Of a DNA stretch of 64,000 bases, positions 48,719 through 58,072 are shown one piece after another. Below the pieces are notes generated by a model that had not been told where the DNA came from, made no database searches, and was given only the letters and a program-made list of their open reading frames with translations. A program made the translations under genes and the position numbers. Origin of the DNA: Achromobacter xylosoxidans (GTDB taxonomy: Bacteria > Pseudomonadota > Gammaproteobacteria > Burkholderiales > Burkholderiaceae_B); contig NZ_CP061008.1 in NCBI RefSeq assembly GCF_014490035.1, forward strand, positions 1,922,001 through 1,986,000. The letters are read 5' to 3'. The stretch's first letter is position 1, and each line of letters starts with the position of its first letter.

Positions 48719-49654
48719 ATGGCAAAGAAAACTCGCAATTCCGTCGTGTTGGCGAAACTGCAGACCACGGCCGGCACTGCCGCTCAGCCTGCCGGGGCCA
48801 CGGACGCGGTGCTGGTCCGAAGCCTGACGGCGACGCCTCTGTCGGCAGAGTTCGTGGAACGCGAACTCCTGCGGCCCTACATGGGGAATTCCGGGCAAAT
48901 CGCGACCACGCAGTATGCCCAGCTCGAATTCGAAGTGGAACTCGCAGGAGCAGGCACCGCGGGCAAGGCGCCTGCGTGGGGGCCTCTTCTGCGCGCCAGC
49001 GGCTTCGCTGAGACGGTCACGGTAGGAACAGACGCACGGTATTTGCCGGTGTCGACCGATTTTGAACTGATCACCCTGCATTACTTCCTGGACGGCCTGT
49101 TCCACAAGATCGTGGATGCCCGGGGGACGGTCGCTTTCGATCTGACGGCCAAGAGCATCCCGGTTCTGCGTTATCGATTCATGGGCGCCTATGTGCCGAT
49201 CACGGACGGCGCCATGCCCGCAGGCGTGGATTTCAGCTCGTTCCAGATCCCGAAGGCGGTAAACAAGGCGAACACGCCGGCGTGGTCGCTCGGCGCCTTT
49301 TCGGGCTGCTTGCAGTCCATGACCTTCGACGTGGCGAACCAGTTGGTCTGGCGCTCGCTCATCGGCTGCGAGGGAGCGGAGATCACGGACCGCAAGCCGA
49401 CAGGGAAACTCGTTCTGGAACTGCCGCGGATGGCGGATTTGGACTGGCCGACCATGGTGTTGTCCGGCGCCGGCACAGCACTGTCGATCACCCATGGGGT
49501 GACTGCCGGCCACATCATCGAAATCAAGGCCAGCACAGCCCAGATGACCAATCCGACGTACTCGGACCAGGAAGGGGTGACGATGCTGAACCTGGACACG
49601 AACATCAATCCCGGCGCCGTCGGCAACGACGAGCTGGAGATCATCGTCAGGTAG
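48719..49654 (+). CDS. Major tail tube protein (gpV-like)
   Basis: The protein has 311 residues from ATG 48719 (GGAG 6 bp upstream; ATG 48716 possible). It has the tail-tube beta pattern with GTDARYLPVSTDFELITLHYFLDGLFHKIVDARGTVAFDL and ISHG-type terminal region, and a C-terminal beta-rich segment. In lambda gpV the C-terminal part is an Ig-like domain; here the length allows one. It forms the tail tube. Confidence 0.88.
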   Translation: MAKKTRNSVVLAKLQTTAGTAAQPAGATDAVLVRSLTATPLSAEFVERELLRPYMGNSGQIATTQYAQLEFEVELAGAGTAGKAPAWGPLLRASGFAETVTVGTDARYLPVSTDFELITLHYFLDGLFHKIVDARGTVAFDLTAKSIPVLRYRFMGAYVPITDGAMPAGVDFSSFQIPKAVNKANTPAWSLGAFSGCLQSMTFDVANQLVWRSLIGCEGAEITDRKPTGKLVLELPRMADLDWPTMVLSGAGTALSITHGVTAGHIIEIKASTAQMTNPTYSDQEGVTMLNLDTNINPGAVGNDELEIIVR

Positions 49655-49694
49655 TGCCGCAGCTCTCGTCCTTCCACCATTCTTACCACGACGT

Positions 49695-49716
49695 GCCCGG
49701 GATCTCCCGGGCATTT
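49695..49716 (+). terminator. Terminator-like hairpin before gpG
   Basis: GCCCGGGA/TCCCGGGC (49695-49712), an 8-bp palindromic stem, followed by ATTTTGCTTTTGG and the ribosome site TGGAGCC. A strong hairpin inside the late operon. Confidence 0.6.
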
Positions 49717-49733
49717 TGCTTTTGGAGCCCTAT

Positions 49734-50147
49734 ATGTCCTTCGTCGTCACCAAGCGCCCGGTCGCTGCCTTCCCTATCTCCCTCGTCGTCAACGGCACGA
49801 ATGGCGACCCGCTGGAAATCAGCTTCGTCGCTCAGTATCACCGGCACACGCCGGAGCAGTTGGCCGATCTGACCGACGGTATGGTCAACAAGGCGCGCGC
49901 CACCCAGAATTTGCCCCCCCTCCTGCGGCCCGATGGCTCCCAGGCTCCCGAGTATCCCTACTCGAGCGACCTCGAGTTCGTGCAAGCAAAGCTGGCCAAC
50001 TGGCTGGGCGTGAGGGATGCGGCGGGGGACTCCGTCCCCTTCAGCCGGGAATCGCTGCAGGCGGTGATTACCGATTGGCCGGAGCTGATCGCTCCGCTGT
50101 TCAGCGGCTTCTATGCCGCGCACCAGGGCGCACAGAAAAAAAACTGA
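49734..50147 (+). CDS. Tail assembly chaperone gpG
   Basis: The protein has 137 residues from ATG 49734 (GGAG upstream). It contains SFVVTKRPVAAFPISLVVNGTNG and EQLADLTDGMVNKARATQ, as in tail assembly chaperones. It ends in a run of eight A containing the slippery heptamer A AAA AAC (50138-50144) one codon before its stop, so part of the ribosomes continue in the -1 frame. Confidence 0.85.
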   Translation: MSFVVTKRPVAAFPISLVVNGTNGDPLEISFVAQYHRHTPEQLADLTDGMVNKARATQNLPPLLRPDGSQAPEYPYSSDLEFVQAKLANWLGVRDAAGDSVPFSRESLQAVITDWPELIAPLFSGFYAAHQGAQKKN

Positions 50148-50533
50148 TCGAGGCCGCCAGGCGATGGGCAGGAGCTGGCGCACCACAGGCCGGCGGCTTT
50201 GATACTGACGACCAGGTGCTGGCGGCGCTTCGAGCAGCAGGGGCGCCAGCGGAAGTTCTAGATGCGGCCAGGCCAGCATCGGCGTCTGACGACGAGGCGT
50301 TTGAAGTGTGGCCGGAGAACTTGCCGACATTTGAGGCATTCATTGCACTGAGCCACTGCTGGACCTGGGTGGCGCCGGCAATGGGACGGCCCGTGAGGGT
50401 GGGAATCCCGTCCGCAGAAATCGAATCGACGCTGCGCCTGCTTCGGGTGAAGCGTCGGGTGCGCCGCGAGATGTTCATCGAGCTGCGGGCGATGGAACGG
50501 GCCGCCCTCGAGGTCTTTGAAAGCAACGAATAG
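49734..50533 (+). CDS. Tail assembly chaperone gpGT, -1 frameshift product
   Basis: The frame entered after slipping at 50138-50144 continues from CTG at 50144 with LIEAARRWAGAGAPQAGGFD, giving a gpGT fusion of about 266 residues. The T part is helical at its end (RLLRVKRRVRREMFIELRAMERAALEVFES). This matches the lambda G/GT design, in which both forms at a fixed ratio assist tape-measure folding. The T part has no independent start with a ribosome site. Confidence 0.85.
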
Positions 50534-50553
50534 GCGCAACGCCGGAAATCAAT

Positions 50554-53532
50554 ATGACCGATAAGATCCTTGCCGTTCGGATGACCGGCGACGAGGCGGA
50601 CTTGTTGCGCGCGTTCGGCGCGGGCAGTGCTGCGTCGGCGCGGTTTGCAGCGACGGCGGAGGCTTCTCTGGCGCGGGCAGCTGCTGCCGCTGACCGGGTC
50701 GGTGCGGCATCCAGCCAGATGTCGTTGTCTGTTAACGCGGCGTCGGCTGGCGCCCAGGCATACGCGACAGCTGGCGATAGATTTCTGCAAAGCCTGGAGC
50801 GGCAGGCCCAGGCTGTCGGCAAGACCCGGTCCCAGCTGCTGGAGTTGCGTGCGGCGGAACTCGGCGTAGCGGCTCAGGCAGCCCCGATGATAGGCCACCT
50901 AAAGGCACAAGAAACCGCCTTGAATTCTGGGGCGGTGGCCTTCAATAAGCACGCCAGATCTGCCGCTCAGACTGAAGCTGCAATGCGTGGGGTACCCGCG
51001 CAGATCACCGACATTGTGGTTTCGCTGCAGAGCGGACAGCAGCCCATGACTGTGGCGCTACAGCAAGGCGGTCAGCTGAAAGACATGTTCGGCGGACTGG
51101 TCCCTGCAGCTCGTGCGCTGGGATCCACCCTGTTGGGAATGGTGAACCCGTGGACGCTGCTCGCCGGCGCTGCTGTGGCCTGGGGTATTGCTGCCTATCA
51201 GGGGGACCAGGAGACAGATCGGCTAAATCGGACGATCCGCCTGACAGGGAACTATGCAGGCGTCACTGCCGCGAGTATCCGCGAAATGTCGGCCGCTTCC
51301 GCCAAGATTGGGGGCGGGGGCATCGGAAATGCGCGTGATGCGGTTGAGGGATTGGTCGCTACCGGCCAAATCTCGAAGGCCACGATTGCTGATCTGAGCG
51401 CCACGATGGTGGAGCTGGAGCGCGTTTCCAAGCAGTCCATGGACGAAATCTCCAAGGACTTTGCTCGGATGCCGGAAGGTGTCACGAAGTGGGCGGAAGA
51501 ACATAACCGCTCGATGAACTTCATGAGCCTGGCGCAATGGGAGTACATCCGCACGCTGGAGGAAAGCGGCAATCGCGAAGCCGCGATGCAGGCGACTTCG
51601 AAGGCTCTGCATGATTACCTGGGTGATGAGGCTCCCGCGAAGCTGGGTTTGCTGGAGCGAGCCTGGCGCGGCGTCAAACAGGAAGTCTCCGGCGCGTGGG
51701 AGGCGATGAAGCAGGTCGGGCAGGAGCAAGATCCGCTTGAGGCTCGCATTGCGTCACTCCGTAAGAATCTTGACCTTATCCGAGACAGGGCAAATGGGCC
51801 TGCCGGCATTAACGCGGCAGGCCAGGCCAAATTGGCGGCTGCCGTAGGGCGGCTGCGGGATGCTGAGGATCAGAGAGCCTTGGCAGAGGCGGCTTCACAG
51901 GTCCACGGGCTCAATGCAGCCGCCAATGCCAGCGCCATCACTGCGGCAAAGGCACTCGAATCGCTAGATGAGGCGACAAACAAGTCGCGTCGGCTGGAAA
52001 AGGCGCTCGAAGAAAATGCACGAAATGAAGCGAGTCTGAGGGCAATCGACCCGAACGATGATCGGATATCCGCCACCGCCATCCGCGCACGGGAAGCTGC
52101 CACCCGAAAGCGTTTTGAGGACAAGGGCGCTGGCGCAGGAGTCCAAAGCGGCATTTCCGCTCAGCTGGCCGCAATGCAGGCGCATGCGCGCTTGCGAGAG
52201 GAAGAGCTTCGACGGGAAACCACGCGCCTGGAGGGCGAACGTGCCCGCGGTCTGCTGTCGGAGGAGCAATTCATCCATCGGCGCGCCGAGGCACAGCGCG
52301 CGGCCCTGCAAGATGAGCTGGAGGTGGCTCGCAAGCAGGCGGAGATTGCCGGAGGAAAGAAGCAGCTTTCGGAGCGGGAGCGTTATCTTGGCCGCGTAAA
52401 GGAGCTTGAGGCCCAGATCGTTCGCTCCCAGGAGCAAGAGGCCACCGATATCGAGAAGTACCAGGAGAAGATCCGCGGAGCGTTGCGGGCTACTCAGCTG
52501 GACATCGAGAACTATCGCGAGACGCGTGACCTGCAGGCCAACCGCCAAGTCAACGCCATGACGCTGGGCGCGAATGATCGCGCCCTGGTGGACTCCGTGA
52601 ATCAGGCCCAGGACCGATTCCGGCGTATCCGCGACGGCTTCACCGACAAGATGCTGCGCGAAGGTGGGGCAGGCGCACTAGATTCCGCACAGTACCTGCA
52701 AGGAATTGCCCAGATCGATGCGGCCATGCTGGCCCAGGTCGAGCGTGAGCGCGCGTACATGCAGGAGCGTGTCGCAATCCAGTCTGACTGGAAAAACGGC
52801 GCGCTGCTTGCTGTCAACGACTGGCTCGACGGCACTGCGAATTTGATGGCGCAGTCGCAGCAGGTCTTTTCATCCCTGTTCACCGGGATGGAGAACGTCG
52901 TTGCGAGCTTCGTGACCACCGGGAAGGCGAAATTCTCGGACTTCACCCGCAGCGTTCTGGCGGATATCGCAAAGATTGCGGCGCGCCAGGCCCTGGTCGG
53001 ATTCGTGACCAGCATATCCGGAATGCTCTTCAGTGGGGTTTCGGTGGCTGCCAACTATGCCGGTGCTGGCCAGGTGGCGACCGGAGACACATCGGGCATG
53101 TCTGGCAGCTGGGGGGCAGTCAAGAACGCAAAGGGCAACGTCTATTCGTCGCCCAGCTTGTCCGCCTATTCGAACGGGGTCTATGACACGCCGCAGGTCT
53201 TCGCCTTCGCGAAGGGCGCGGGTGTTTTTGCCGAGGCTGGCCCTGAAGCAATCATGCCGCTCAAACGCGCGCCGGACGGGAGTCTTGGTATCCGCGCACA
53301 GATCCCGAACTTCTCCCAGGCCGCCGCAGGCGATGAGCTGCGGGCAGGCAATCGCCCAGTCCAGGTGCAGATCTACCTGCAAGAAGGGGAGGGCGTTCGC
53401 ACGAACGCGCCGGCCGGTCTGGAGCAATTCGGCAAGGAAATCGGCGAATTCGTTGACCAGCGGTTTGAGCGCCTCCTGGCTCGGTCCTACCGGCCCGGGG
53501 GGACTTCTTGGAACCGTCAGAACGGTAGGTGA
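50554..53532 (+). CDS. Tail tape measure protein (gpH-like)
   Basis: This 992-residue, mostly helical protein sets tail length. The lambda-type tape measure regions are present: the N-terminal motif VSLQSGQQPMTVALQQGGQLKDMFGG, a long coiled coil, and the C-terminal GMENVVASFVTTGKAKFSDFTRSVLADIAKIAARQAL, followed by a glycine-rich tail ending in PEAIMPLKRAPDG. About 1000 residues would predict a tail near 150 nm by the lambda rule. It overlaps gpM by 4 bp. Confidence 0.92.
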   Translation: MTDKILAVRMTGDEADLLRAFGAGSAASARFAATAEASLARAAAAADRVGAASSQMSLSVNAASAGAQAYATAGDRFLQSLERQAQAVGKTRSQLLELRAAELGVAAQAAPMIGHLKAQETALNSGAVAFNKHARSAAQTEAAMRGVPAQITDIVVSLQSGQQPMTVALQQGGQLKDMFGGLVPAARALGSTLLGMVNPWTLLAGAAVAWGIAAYQGDQETDRLNRTIRLTGNYAGVTAASIREMSAASAKIGGGGIGNARDAVEGLVATGQISKATIADLSATMVELERVSKQSMDEISKDFARMPEGVTKWAEEHNRSMNFMSLAQWEYIRTLEESGNREAAMQATSKALHDYLGDEAPAKLGLLERAWRGVKQEVSGAWEAMKQVGQEQDPLEARIASLRKNLDLIRDRANGPAGINAAGQAKLAAAVGRLRDAEDQRALAEAASQVHGLNAAANASAITAAKALESLDEATNKSRRLEKALEENARNEASLRAIDPNDDRISATAIRAREAATRKRFEDKGAGAGVQSGISAQLAAMQAHARLREEELRRETTRLEGERARGLLSEEQFIHRRAEAQRAALQDELEVARKQAEIAGGKKQLSERERYLGRVKELEAQIVRSQEQEATDIEKYQEKIRGALRATQLDIENYRETRDLQANRQVNAMTLGANDRALVDSVNQAQDRFRRIRDGFTDKMLREGGAGALDSAQYLQGIAQIDAAMLAQVERERAYMQERVAIQSDWKNGALLAVNDWLDGTANLMAQSQQVFSSLFTGMENVVASFVTTGKAKFSDFTRSVLADIAKIAARQALVGFVTSISGMLFSGVSVAANYAGAGQVATGDTSGMSGSWGAVKNAKGNVYSSPSLSAYSNGVYDTPQVFAFAKGAGVFAEAGPEAIMPLKRAPDGSLGIRAQIPNFSQAAAGDELRAGNRPVQVQIYLQEGEGVRTNAPAGLEQFGKEIGEFVDQRFERLLARSYRPGGTSWNRQNGR

Positions 53533-53873
53533 GCTTCGTGGAAATTTTTACCTGGTGCCCCCGGAGGAATCCGAAGGGGGAGGTCGCCTTTCGCGGGTTG
53601 AGCGCGCAATTCGGCGATGGATTCGCGCAGGTCGCCGAAGACGGCATCAATTCCCGCTCTGAGTCTTGGCCGCTTGAGTTCTTCGGGACCGAGGCTGAGA
53701 TCCAGCCAATCAAAAAGTTCCTTGACCGCCACGGGACCTGGACGGGGTTCCTTTGGACGCCGCCCTTGGGGCAGCAGGCGGTCTTCCTGATGGAGCGGGG
53801 TTACAGCCCTGTGCCTCTGGGTGGCGGCTGGTTCACGTTGGCCGTCACCTTCAAACAGAAATTCATTCCCTGA
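53529..53873 (+). CDS. Minor tail protein M
   Basis: This 114-residue protein starts at GTG 53529, overlapping the tape-measure stop. It contains FTWCPRRNPKGEVAFRGLSAQFGDGF and SWPLEFFGTEAEIQPIKKFLDRHGTWTGFLWTPP, the phage minor tail M pattern. It caps the tail end below the tape measure. Its stop overlaps the fibre gene start (TGATG). Confidence 0.9.
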   Translation: MSFVEIFTWCPRRNPKGEVAFRGLSAQFGDGFAQVAEDGINSRSESWPLEFFGTEAEIQPIKKFLDRHGTWTGFLWTPPLGQQAVFLMERGYSPVPLGGGWFTLAVTFKQKFIP

Positions 53874-56557
53874 TGACCATGGTGAACCTCGAAATCATCA
53901 ATGTTGGGCAAGCGCCCAATGATGGCACCGGCGATACGCACCGGGATTCATTTCAAAAAACGAACCGGAATATGTCGGCGCTGAAAGCGGCGCTGGAAGA
54001 CGCGTTCAAGACTGTGGAGATTCCGGCGTCCGCGAATCTGAACGCCTACACGACCACCGGCACGTTCCACCAGTCCGCGAACGCGGGGGCCGTGGGTGGT
54101 ACGAACTATCCGGAGGGTACCGCAGGCTTGCTGCAGGTCGTGGCAGCGGGTACGTCGTTTGTGTATCAGCGGTACGTGACCACGGGGCGCCGTAGCTATT
54201 GGCGGACTCGCGCTGGAGGCGACTGGGCTGAATGGGTGAGAATGCTCGATGCCTCGATGCTGGGCGCTGCCAACGGTGCCGCATCGCTGGGCGCCGACAG
54301 AACGATCCCGCGCGAGCAGCTGCCAGTCCTGACCGCGGTGCCTGTCGTGGCCGGCACCGACGCCAACACGGTCACCGACCCCGGCTCCTACTACATCAAC
54401 AGCGACGCCGACGCGACGCTGGCTCTCAATTGGCCCGAGTTGCGGGCGGGCACGCTGGTGGTGGAGCGCGCTGGCGCGGGGAACGTGCAGGTCACTCAGA
54501 CTTACACGACTCGCGGCGGTTCTGGTGGCGTATCGCGCACCTACAAACGCGTGCGGTTTACAACGTCGAACACCTGGTACCCCTGGCAGGAGTTGGCTCG
54601 ACTCGACGAGGCGATGAAAAGCGTCGCGCTCTCTGTCGGCACCGATGCCAACACGCTGACCGCACCCAACACTTTCTACACCTGGGGCCCAGGCGCTGTG
54701 GTGTCTGGGGGCGTTAACTGGCCGGCGGTTGTTCCGGGGTCTGGAGCGCTGACCGTAGCTGTGATGGCCACGACGACTGTGATCCAGAGCCTGGAGCTGC
54801 TGACAGGCGTTGGCCGCCGGCCGGTCTGCCTTCAGCGGGCTCGCATCAATGGAGCATGGGACCCCTGGTTTGTAGTCGCGCCGCTCAGCTCGACGGTGGA
54901 CTTGCCCACAGCGAACCACGGTGATGTCTATGTGGATGGCGACGGCTGGTACGCCTGGAACGGGTCGGCTTACGCGCGCCGCAGCTTGGCCAAGACGCTG
55001 GTCAGTATCGACCTGAACTCGGTAGATGTTCCCGGCGCTTACGCTTGCAACGTCAGCGCTGAGGCCACGCCTGCCTTGAACTACCCGGTGCAGCTGGCCG
55101 GGATTCTGGAAGTCGTCTCATCCCAGGCCAGTAATCTGCAGGTCACTCAGACCTACACGGCCTTCCCAGAAACCAGCCCGGTGACCTACAAGCGCGTTCG
55201 GTTCGGCGCTTCCAAGGTTTGGGGGCCCTGGCTGGAACAGGCCAGGCTCAAGGACGCCATGCACCGGGTGGCCCTGAGTGCCGCCGCAGGCATTAACGCC
55301 AACACGTTGACTGCGGACAATACGTTCTACACCTGGGAGTCTGGCTCCACCATCACGGGCGCCGGCGGCGCCAACTGGCCCCCCGTGAATAACGGTACGG
55401 TCGGTGCAGGCTTCCTGGAGGTGTTCTGTATCTCTTCTGGCGCGATCGTGCAGCGTTGCACGCTGCTGGGTAACGCCCAGAAGCCCCGTGTGTTCCAGCG
55501 GTTCGGCGCAGGTAGCTCCTGGGAAAGCTGGAGGATCACCGCAAGTCTCAGCTCGTCTGCGTTCCTGCCTGTGGCCGACTGCGGCGAGGTGTACGTGGAT
55601 GGGGTTGGCGTATACCAGTGGAACGGCACGAACTACACGCCCCAGACTCCGGTTACGGGCGTACTGCTGATGAAGCCGAGCGCAGTGATCATGGGGGAGT
55701 TTCCCGGTCAAGCATCGGCCACAGGGAACCGCTTCATGTCCTACTCTGGGGACACCTATCTGGCGGCTGTACCGGGCGCCGGCGGGTCGGTGGCGGGCCT
55801 TCTTGCACGAAACGCCGATTCGGCCAATTCGCAATTTGTAGGTATGTCGGCTAGCTTGGGCGGGTGTTATCTGCTATTCAGCCGACACGGAACTGCTGCG
55901 GTTCCCCCCAATTTGATTATCAGCTCCGGCTCTGGGGAATGTGGCCGTGTGGTCGAGGACGGTCGTTGGCAATTCGGTCGGTTTGTGCAGCCCAACGTGC
56001 AAACGAAGCTCCACGTCTCCTTCAACGGCGGCGGCCTGGAGTACGGCATTGTGACCCGTCCAGTCAATGCATCGGACTCCACAGCTATCCAGTTCCAGTC
56101 GTCCTCTGGCGGCGTCGCGGGCTACATCTATTCGACGCAGGCGCTGACGACGACCTACGCCACGACCTCGGACTATCGGGCCAAGACCGATCTGGGGAAC
56201 CTGGACCCCGAGAACTCGCTGGCCACCATCAACGCGCTGCGTCCCATTCTGTTCCGCATGAATGAGGCACCGGAAGGCTCCGAGATCCAGCGAGGCTTCA
56301 TTGCACACGAACTACAAGAGAAAGTCCCCAACGCGGTGGTGGGCAAGAAGGACGAGATGATGGCGGGGCCTGGCGGTCCCGATGCGCCGGAGGTGCCCAG
56401 ATACCAGGGCGTGGACATGTCACGCATCATGCCCGACATGGTGGCTGCGGTGCAGCGCTTGACCCAGATGCTGGAGGAAACCAACAGATCGTTGGTGACG
56501 GCCAACAACAGGATCGCGCAACTGGAAGCTGCGGGCTCGCCCGCTACCCCGGAGTAG
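53873..56557 (+). CDS. Tail fibre with pyocin-knob repeats and S74 chaperone domain
   Basis: This 894-residue protein has a short N-terminal attachment region (LEIINVGQAPNDGTGDTHRDSFQKTN) and then repeated modules of about 90 residues with the pattern DANT.T....YY...A...LNWP....G.L.V...G..VQ.TYT.......TYKRVRF.....W..W, at least four copies to about residue 560. It ends with an intramolecular chaperone of the peptidase S74 type (TSDYRAKTDLGNL, then FIAHELQEKVPNAV) where self-cleavage occurs at the S of TSD. It is inserted between M and L, not at the usual position. Confidence 0.9.
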   Translation: MTMVNLEIINVGQAPNDGTGDTHRDSFQKTNRNMSALKAALEDAFKTVEIPASANLNAYTTTGTFHQSANAGAVGGTNYPEGTAGLLQVVAAGTSFVYQRYVTTGRRSYWRTRAGGDWAEWVRMLDASMLGAANGAASLGADRTIPREQLPVLTAVPVVAGTDANTVTDPGSYYINSDADATLALNWPELRAGTLVVERAGAGNVQVTQTYTTRGGSGGVSRTYKRVRFTTSNTWYPWQELARLDEAMKSVALSVGTDANTLTAPNTFYTWGPGAVVSGGVNWPAVVPGSGALTVAVMATTTVIQSLELLTGVGRRPVCLQRARINGAWDPWFVVAPLSSTVDLPTANHGDVYVDGDGWYAWNGSAYARRSLAKTLVSIDLNSVDVPGAYACNVSAEATPALNYPVQLAGILEVVSSQASNLQVTQTYTAFPETSPVTYKRVRFGASKVWGPWLEQARLKDAMHRVALSAAAGINANTLTADNTFYTWESGSTITGAGGANWPPVNNGTVGAGFLEVFCISSGAIVQRCTLLGNAQKPRVFQRFGAGSSWESWRITASLSSSAFLPVADCGEVYVDGVGVYQWNGTNYTPQTPVTGVLLMKPSAVIMGEFPGQASATGNRFMSYSGDTYLAAVPGAGGSVAGLLARNADSANSQFVGMSASLGGCYLLFSRHGTAAVPPNLIISSGSGECGRVVEDGRWQFGRFVQPNVQTKLHVSFNGGGLEYGIVTRPVNASDSTAIQFQSSSGGVAGYIYSTQALTTTYATTSDYRAKTDLGNLDPENSLATINALRPILFRMNEAPEGSEIQRGFIAHELQEKVPNAVVGKKDEMMAGPGGPDAPEVPRYQGVDMSRIMPDMVAAVQRLTQMLEETNRSLVTANNRIAQLEAAGSPATPE

Positions 56558-56561
56558 TGCA

Positions 56562-57290
56562 ATGGGGATCTATGCGGATGTTCAAAAGCTGGAGGTCGGC
56601 CAGTTGGTCGACTTGTTCGAGCTGGACGCCACCGGCATTGGCGGCACGCTTCAGCGCTTTCACGGATACGCCCAGGTAGGCCCGATCTGGTGGCAAGGGA
56701 ATCAATACGACCCCTGGGCTATCCAGGCTGAGGGATTCGATCAAGTAGGTGAGGGGCAGCAGCCCACGCCCACGCTGTCCATAGGCAACATTGGGCAGGA
56801 CGCAGAGGGCAACCCCGTGCCGGGTGTCATTTCCGCACTATGCATCCAGCTTGACGACCTGGTAGGCGCCCGCGTGGTTGTCCGGCGGACGCTCGGGAAG
56901 TACTTGGATGCGCGTAACTTCCCCGATGGCAACCCCACCGCCTCGCCCGACGAGGAACTGACGCCGGAGATCTGGATTGTCCAACAAAAGACAAGCGATG
57001 TTCCCGAAGTCGTGGAGTTCGAGCTATCGAGCGCGCTGGACTTCAACGGTCAGCAGCTTCCCAGCCGCCCGATCATCGCCGGCATCTGCGGTTGGCTGAC
57101 GAAGGGTGGATACCGCGGCACGTACTGCGGATACACCGGGGCGCGCATGTTCGACCTGGAAGGGAACCCAGTCACGGATCCCGCCCTTGACCGTTGCTCG
57201 GGCCTGTTGAGCGACTGCAAGAAGCGCTTCGGCGAGTTCGAAATTATCAATTTCGGTGGCTTTCCATCGGCAGACCGGATCAGAGGCTAA
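56562..57290 (+). CDS. Minor tail protein L
   Basis: This 242-residue protein of the gpL family has the four Cys that in lambda L bind an iron-sulfur cluster (GICGW, TYCGY, RCSG, SDCKKRF), with a beta-rich N-terminal domain (VDLFELDATGIGGTLQRFHGYA). It links M to the tail tip. It starts 4 bp after the fibre gene. Confidence 0.9.
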   Translation: MGIYADVQKLEVGQLVDLFELDATGIGGTLQRFHGYAQVGPIWWQGNQYDPWAIQAEGFDQVGEGQQPTPTLSIGNIGQDAEGNPVPGVISALCIQLDDLVGARVVVRRTLGKYLDARNFPDGNPTASPDEELTPEIWIVQQKTSDVPEVVEFELSSALDFNGQQLPSRPIIAGICGWLTKGGYRGTYCGYTGARMFDLEGNPVTDPALDRCSGLLSDCKKRFGEFEIINFGGFPSADRIRG

Positions 57291-57292
57291 CC

Positions 57293-58072
57293 ATGCGCAA
57301 GAAGACTTTAACGGCCATCCGGGCTCACGCGATGGCCGAGTACCCGCGCGAGTGCTGCGGCCTGGTCGTCATGGCAGCCAGGAGCGAATCGTACTGGCCG
57401 TGCCGAAATCTGGCGACCGGTACAGACCATTTCGTGATGGATCCAGAGGACTACGCCAAGGCAGAGGACGCCGGGCGGATTATCGCCATCATCCATTCCC
57501 ACCCAGACGTACCGAGCGACCCCAGTGAGGCCGACCGCGTCGCGTGCGAGGCGACCGGCTTACCGTGGTTCATTGTCGGGGTGCAGAAGGATGCCGCCGG
57601 CGCTGTCGTGACAGGAGACGTGCGCGGGTTCGCGCCCGAGGGGTATGTGGCTCCGCTGCTTGGGCGTCCCTTTGCCCACGGTGTCCTGGACTGCTACAGC
57701 CTGATTCGCGACGGGTACGCGCGCGAGCTGGGCATCTTGCTGCCGGATTTTCATCGAGAGGATGGCTGGTGGGAGCCTGGTAGGGAAGGCGACCTCTACA
57801 TGGATCATTTCGCAGAAGCGGGCTTCCGACCTCTGACAGTCGGCGAGGAAGTGCAGTTCGGTGACGTGGTACTGATGCAGATCCGTTCGGATCGCGTCAA
57901 TCACGCCGGCCTGTTCATCGGAAGCCGCCCATTGAAGGAAGCGCCCGACCTCTTCCCGGTTCCCAACGCAATGCTTCACCACCTGTATGGGCGGGATTCC
58001 GAACGCGTGGTCTATGGAGGCTATTGGCGCGAGGCCACGCGCCTGGTGCTTCGATACGAGGTCGCCCAATGA
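57293..58072 (+). CDS. Tail tip peptidase K (JAMM + NlpC/P60)
   Basis: This 259-residue two-domain protein has an N-terminal MPN/JAMM unit (ECCGLVV, IIAIIHSHPDVPSDPSEADR, catalytic E, HSH and S..D) and a C-terminal NlpC/P60 peptidase with Cys in GVLDCYSLIRDGYAREL, His in VNHAGLFIG and a later polar residue. The enzyme likely cuts cross-links in peptidoglycan during DNA entry. It overlaps gpI by 4 bp. Confidence 0.92.
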   Translation: MRKKTLTAIRAHAMAEYPRECCGLVVMAARSESYWPCRNLATGTDHFVMDPEDYAKAEDAGRIIAIIHSHPDVPSDPSEADRVACEATGLPWFIVGVQKDAAGAVVTGDVRGFAPEGYVAPLLGRPFAHGVLDCYSLIRDGYARELGILLPDFHREDGWWEPGREGDLYMDHFAEAGFRPLTVGEEVQFGDVVLMQIRSDRVNHAGLFIGSRPLKEAPDLFPVPNAMLHHLYGRDSERVVYGGYWREATRLVLRYEVAQ

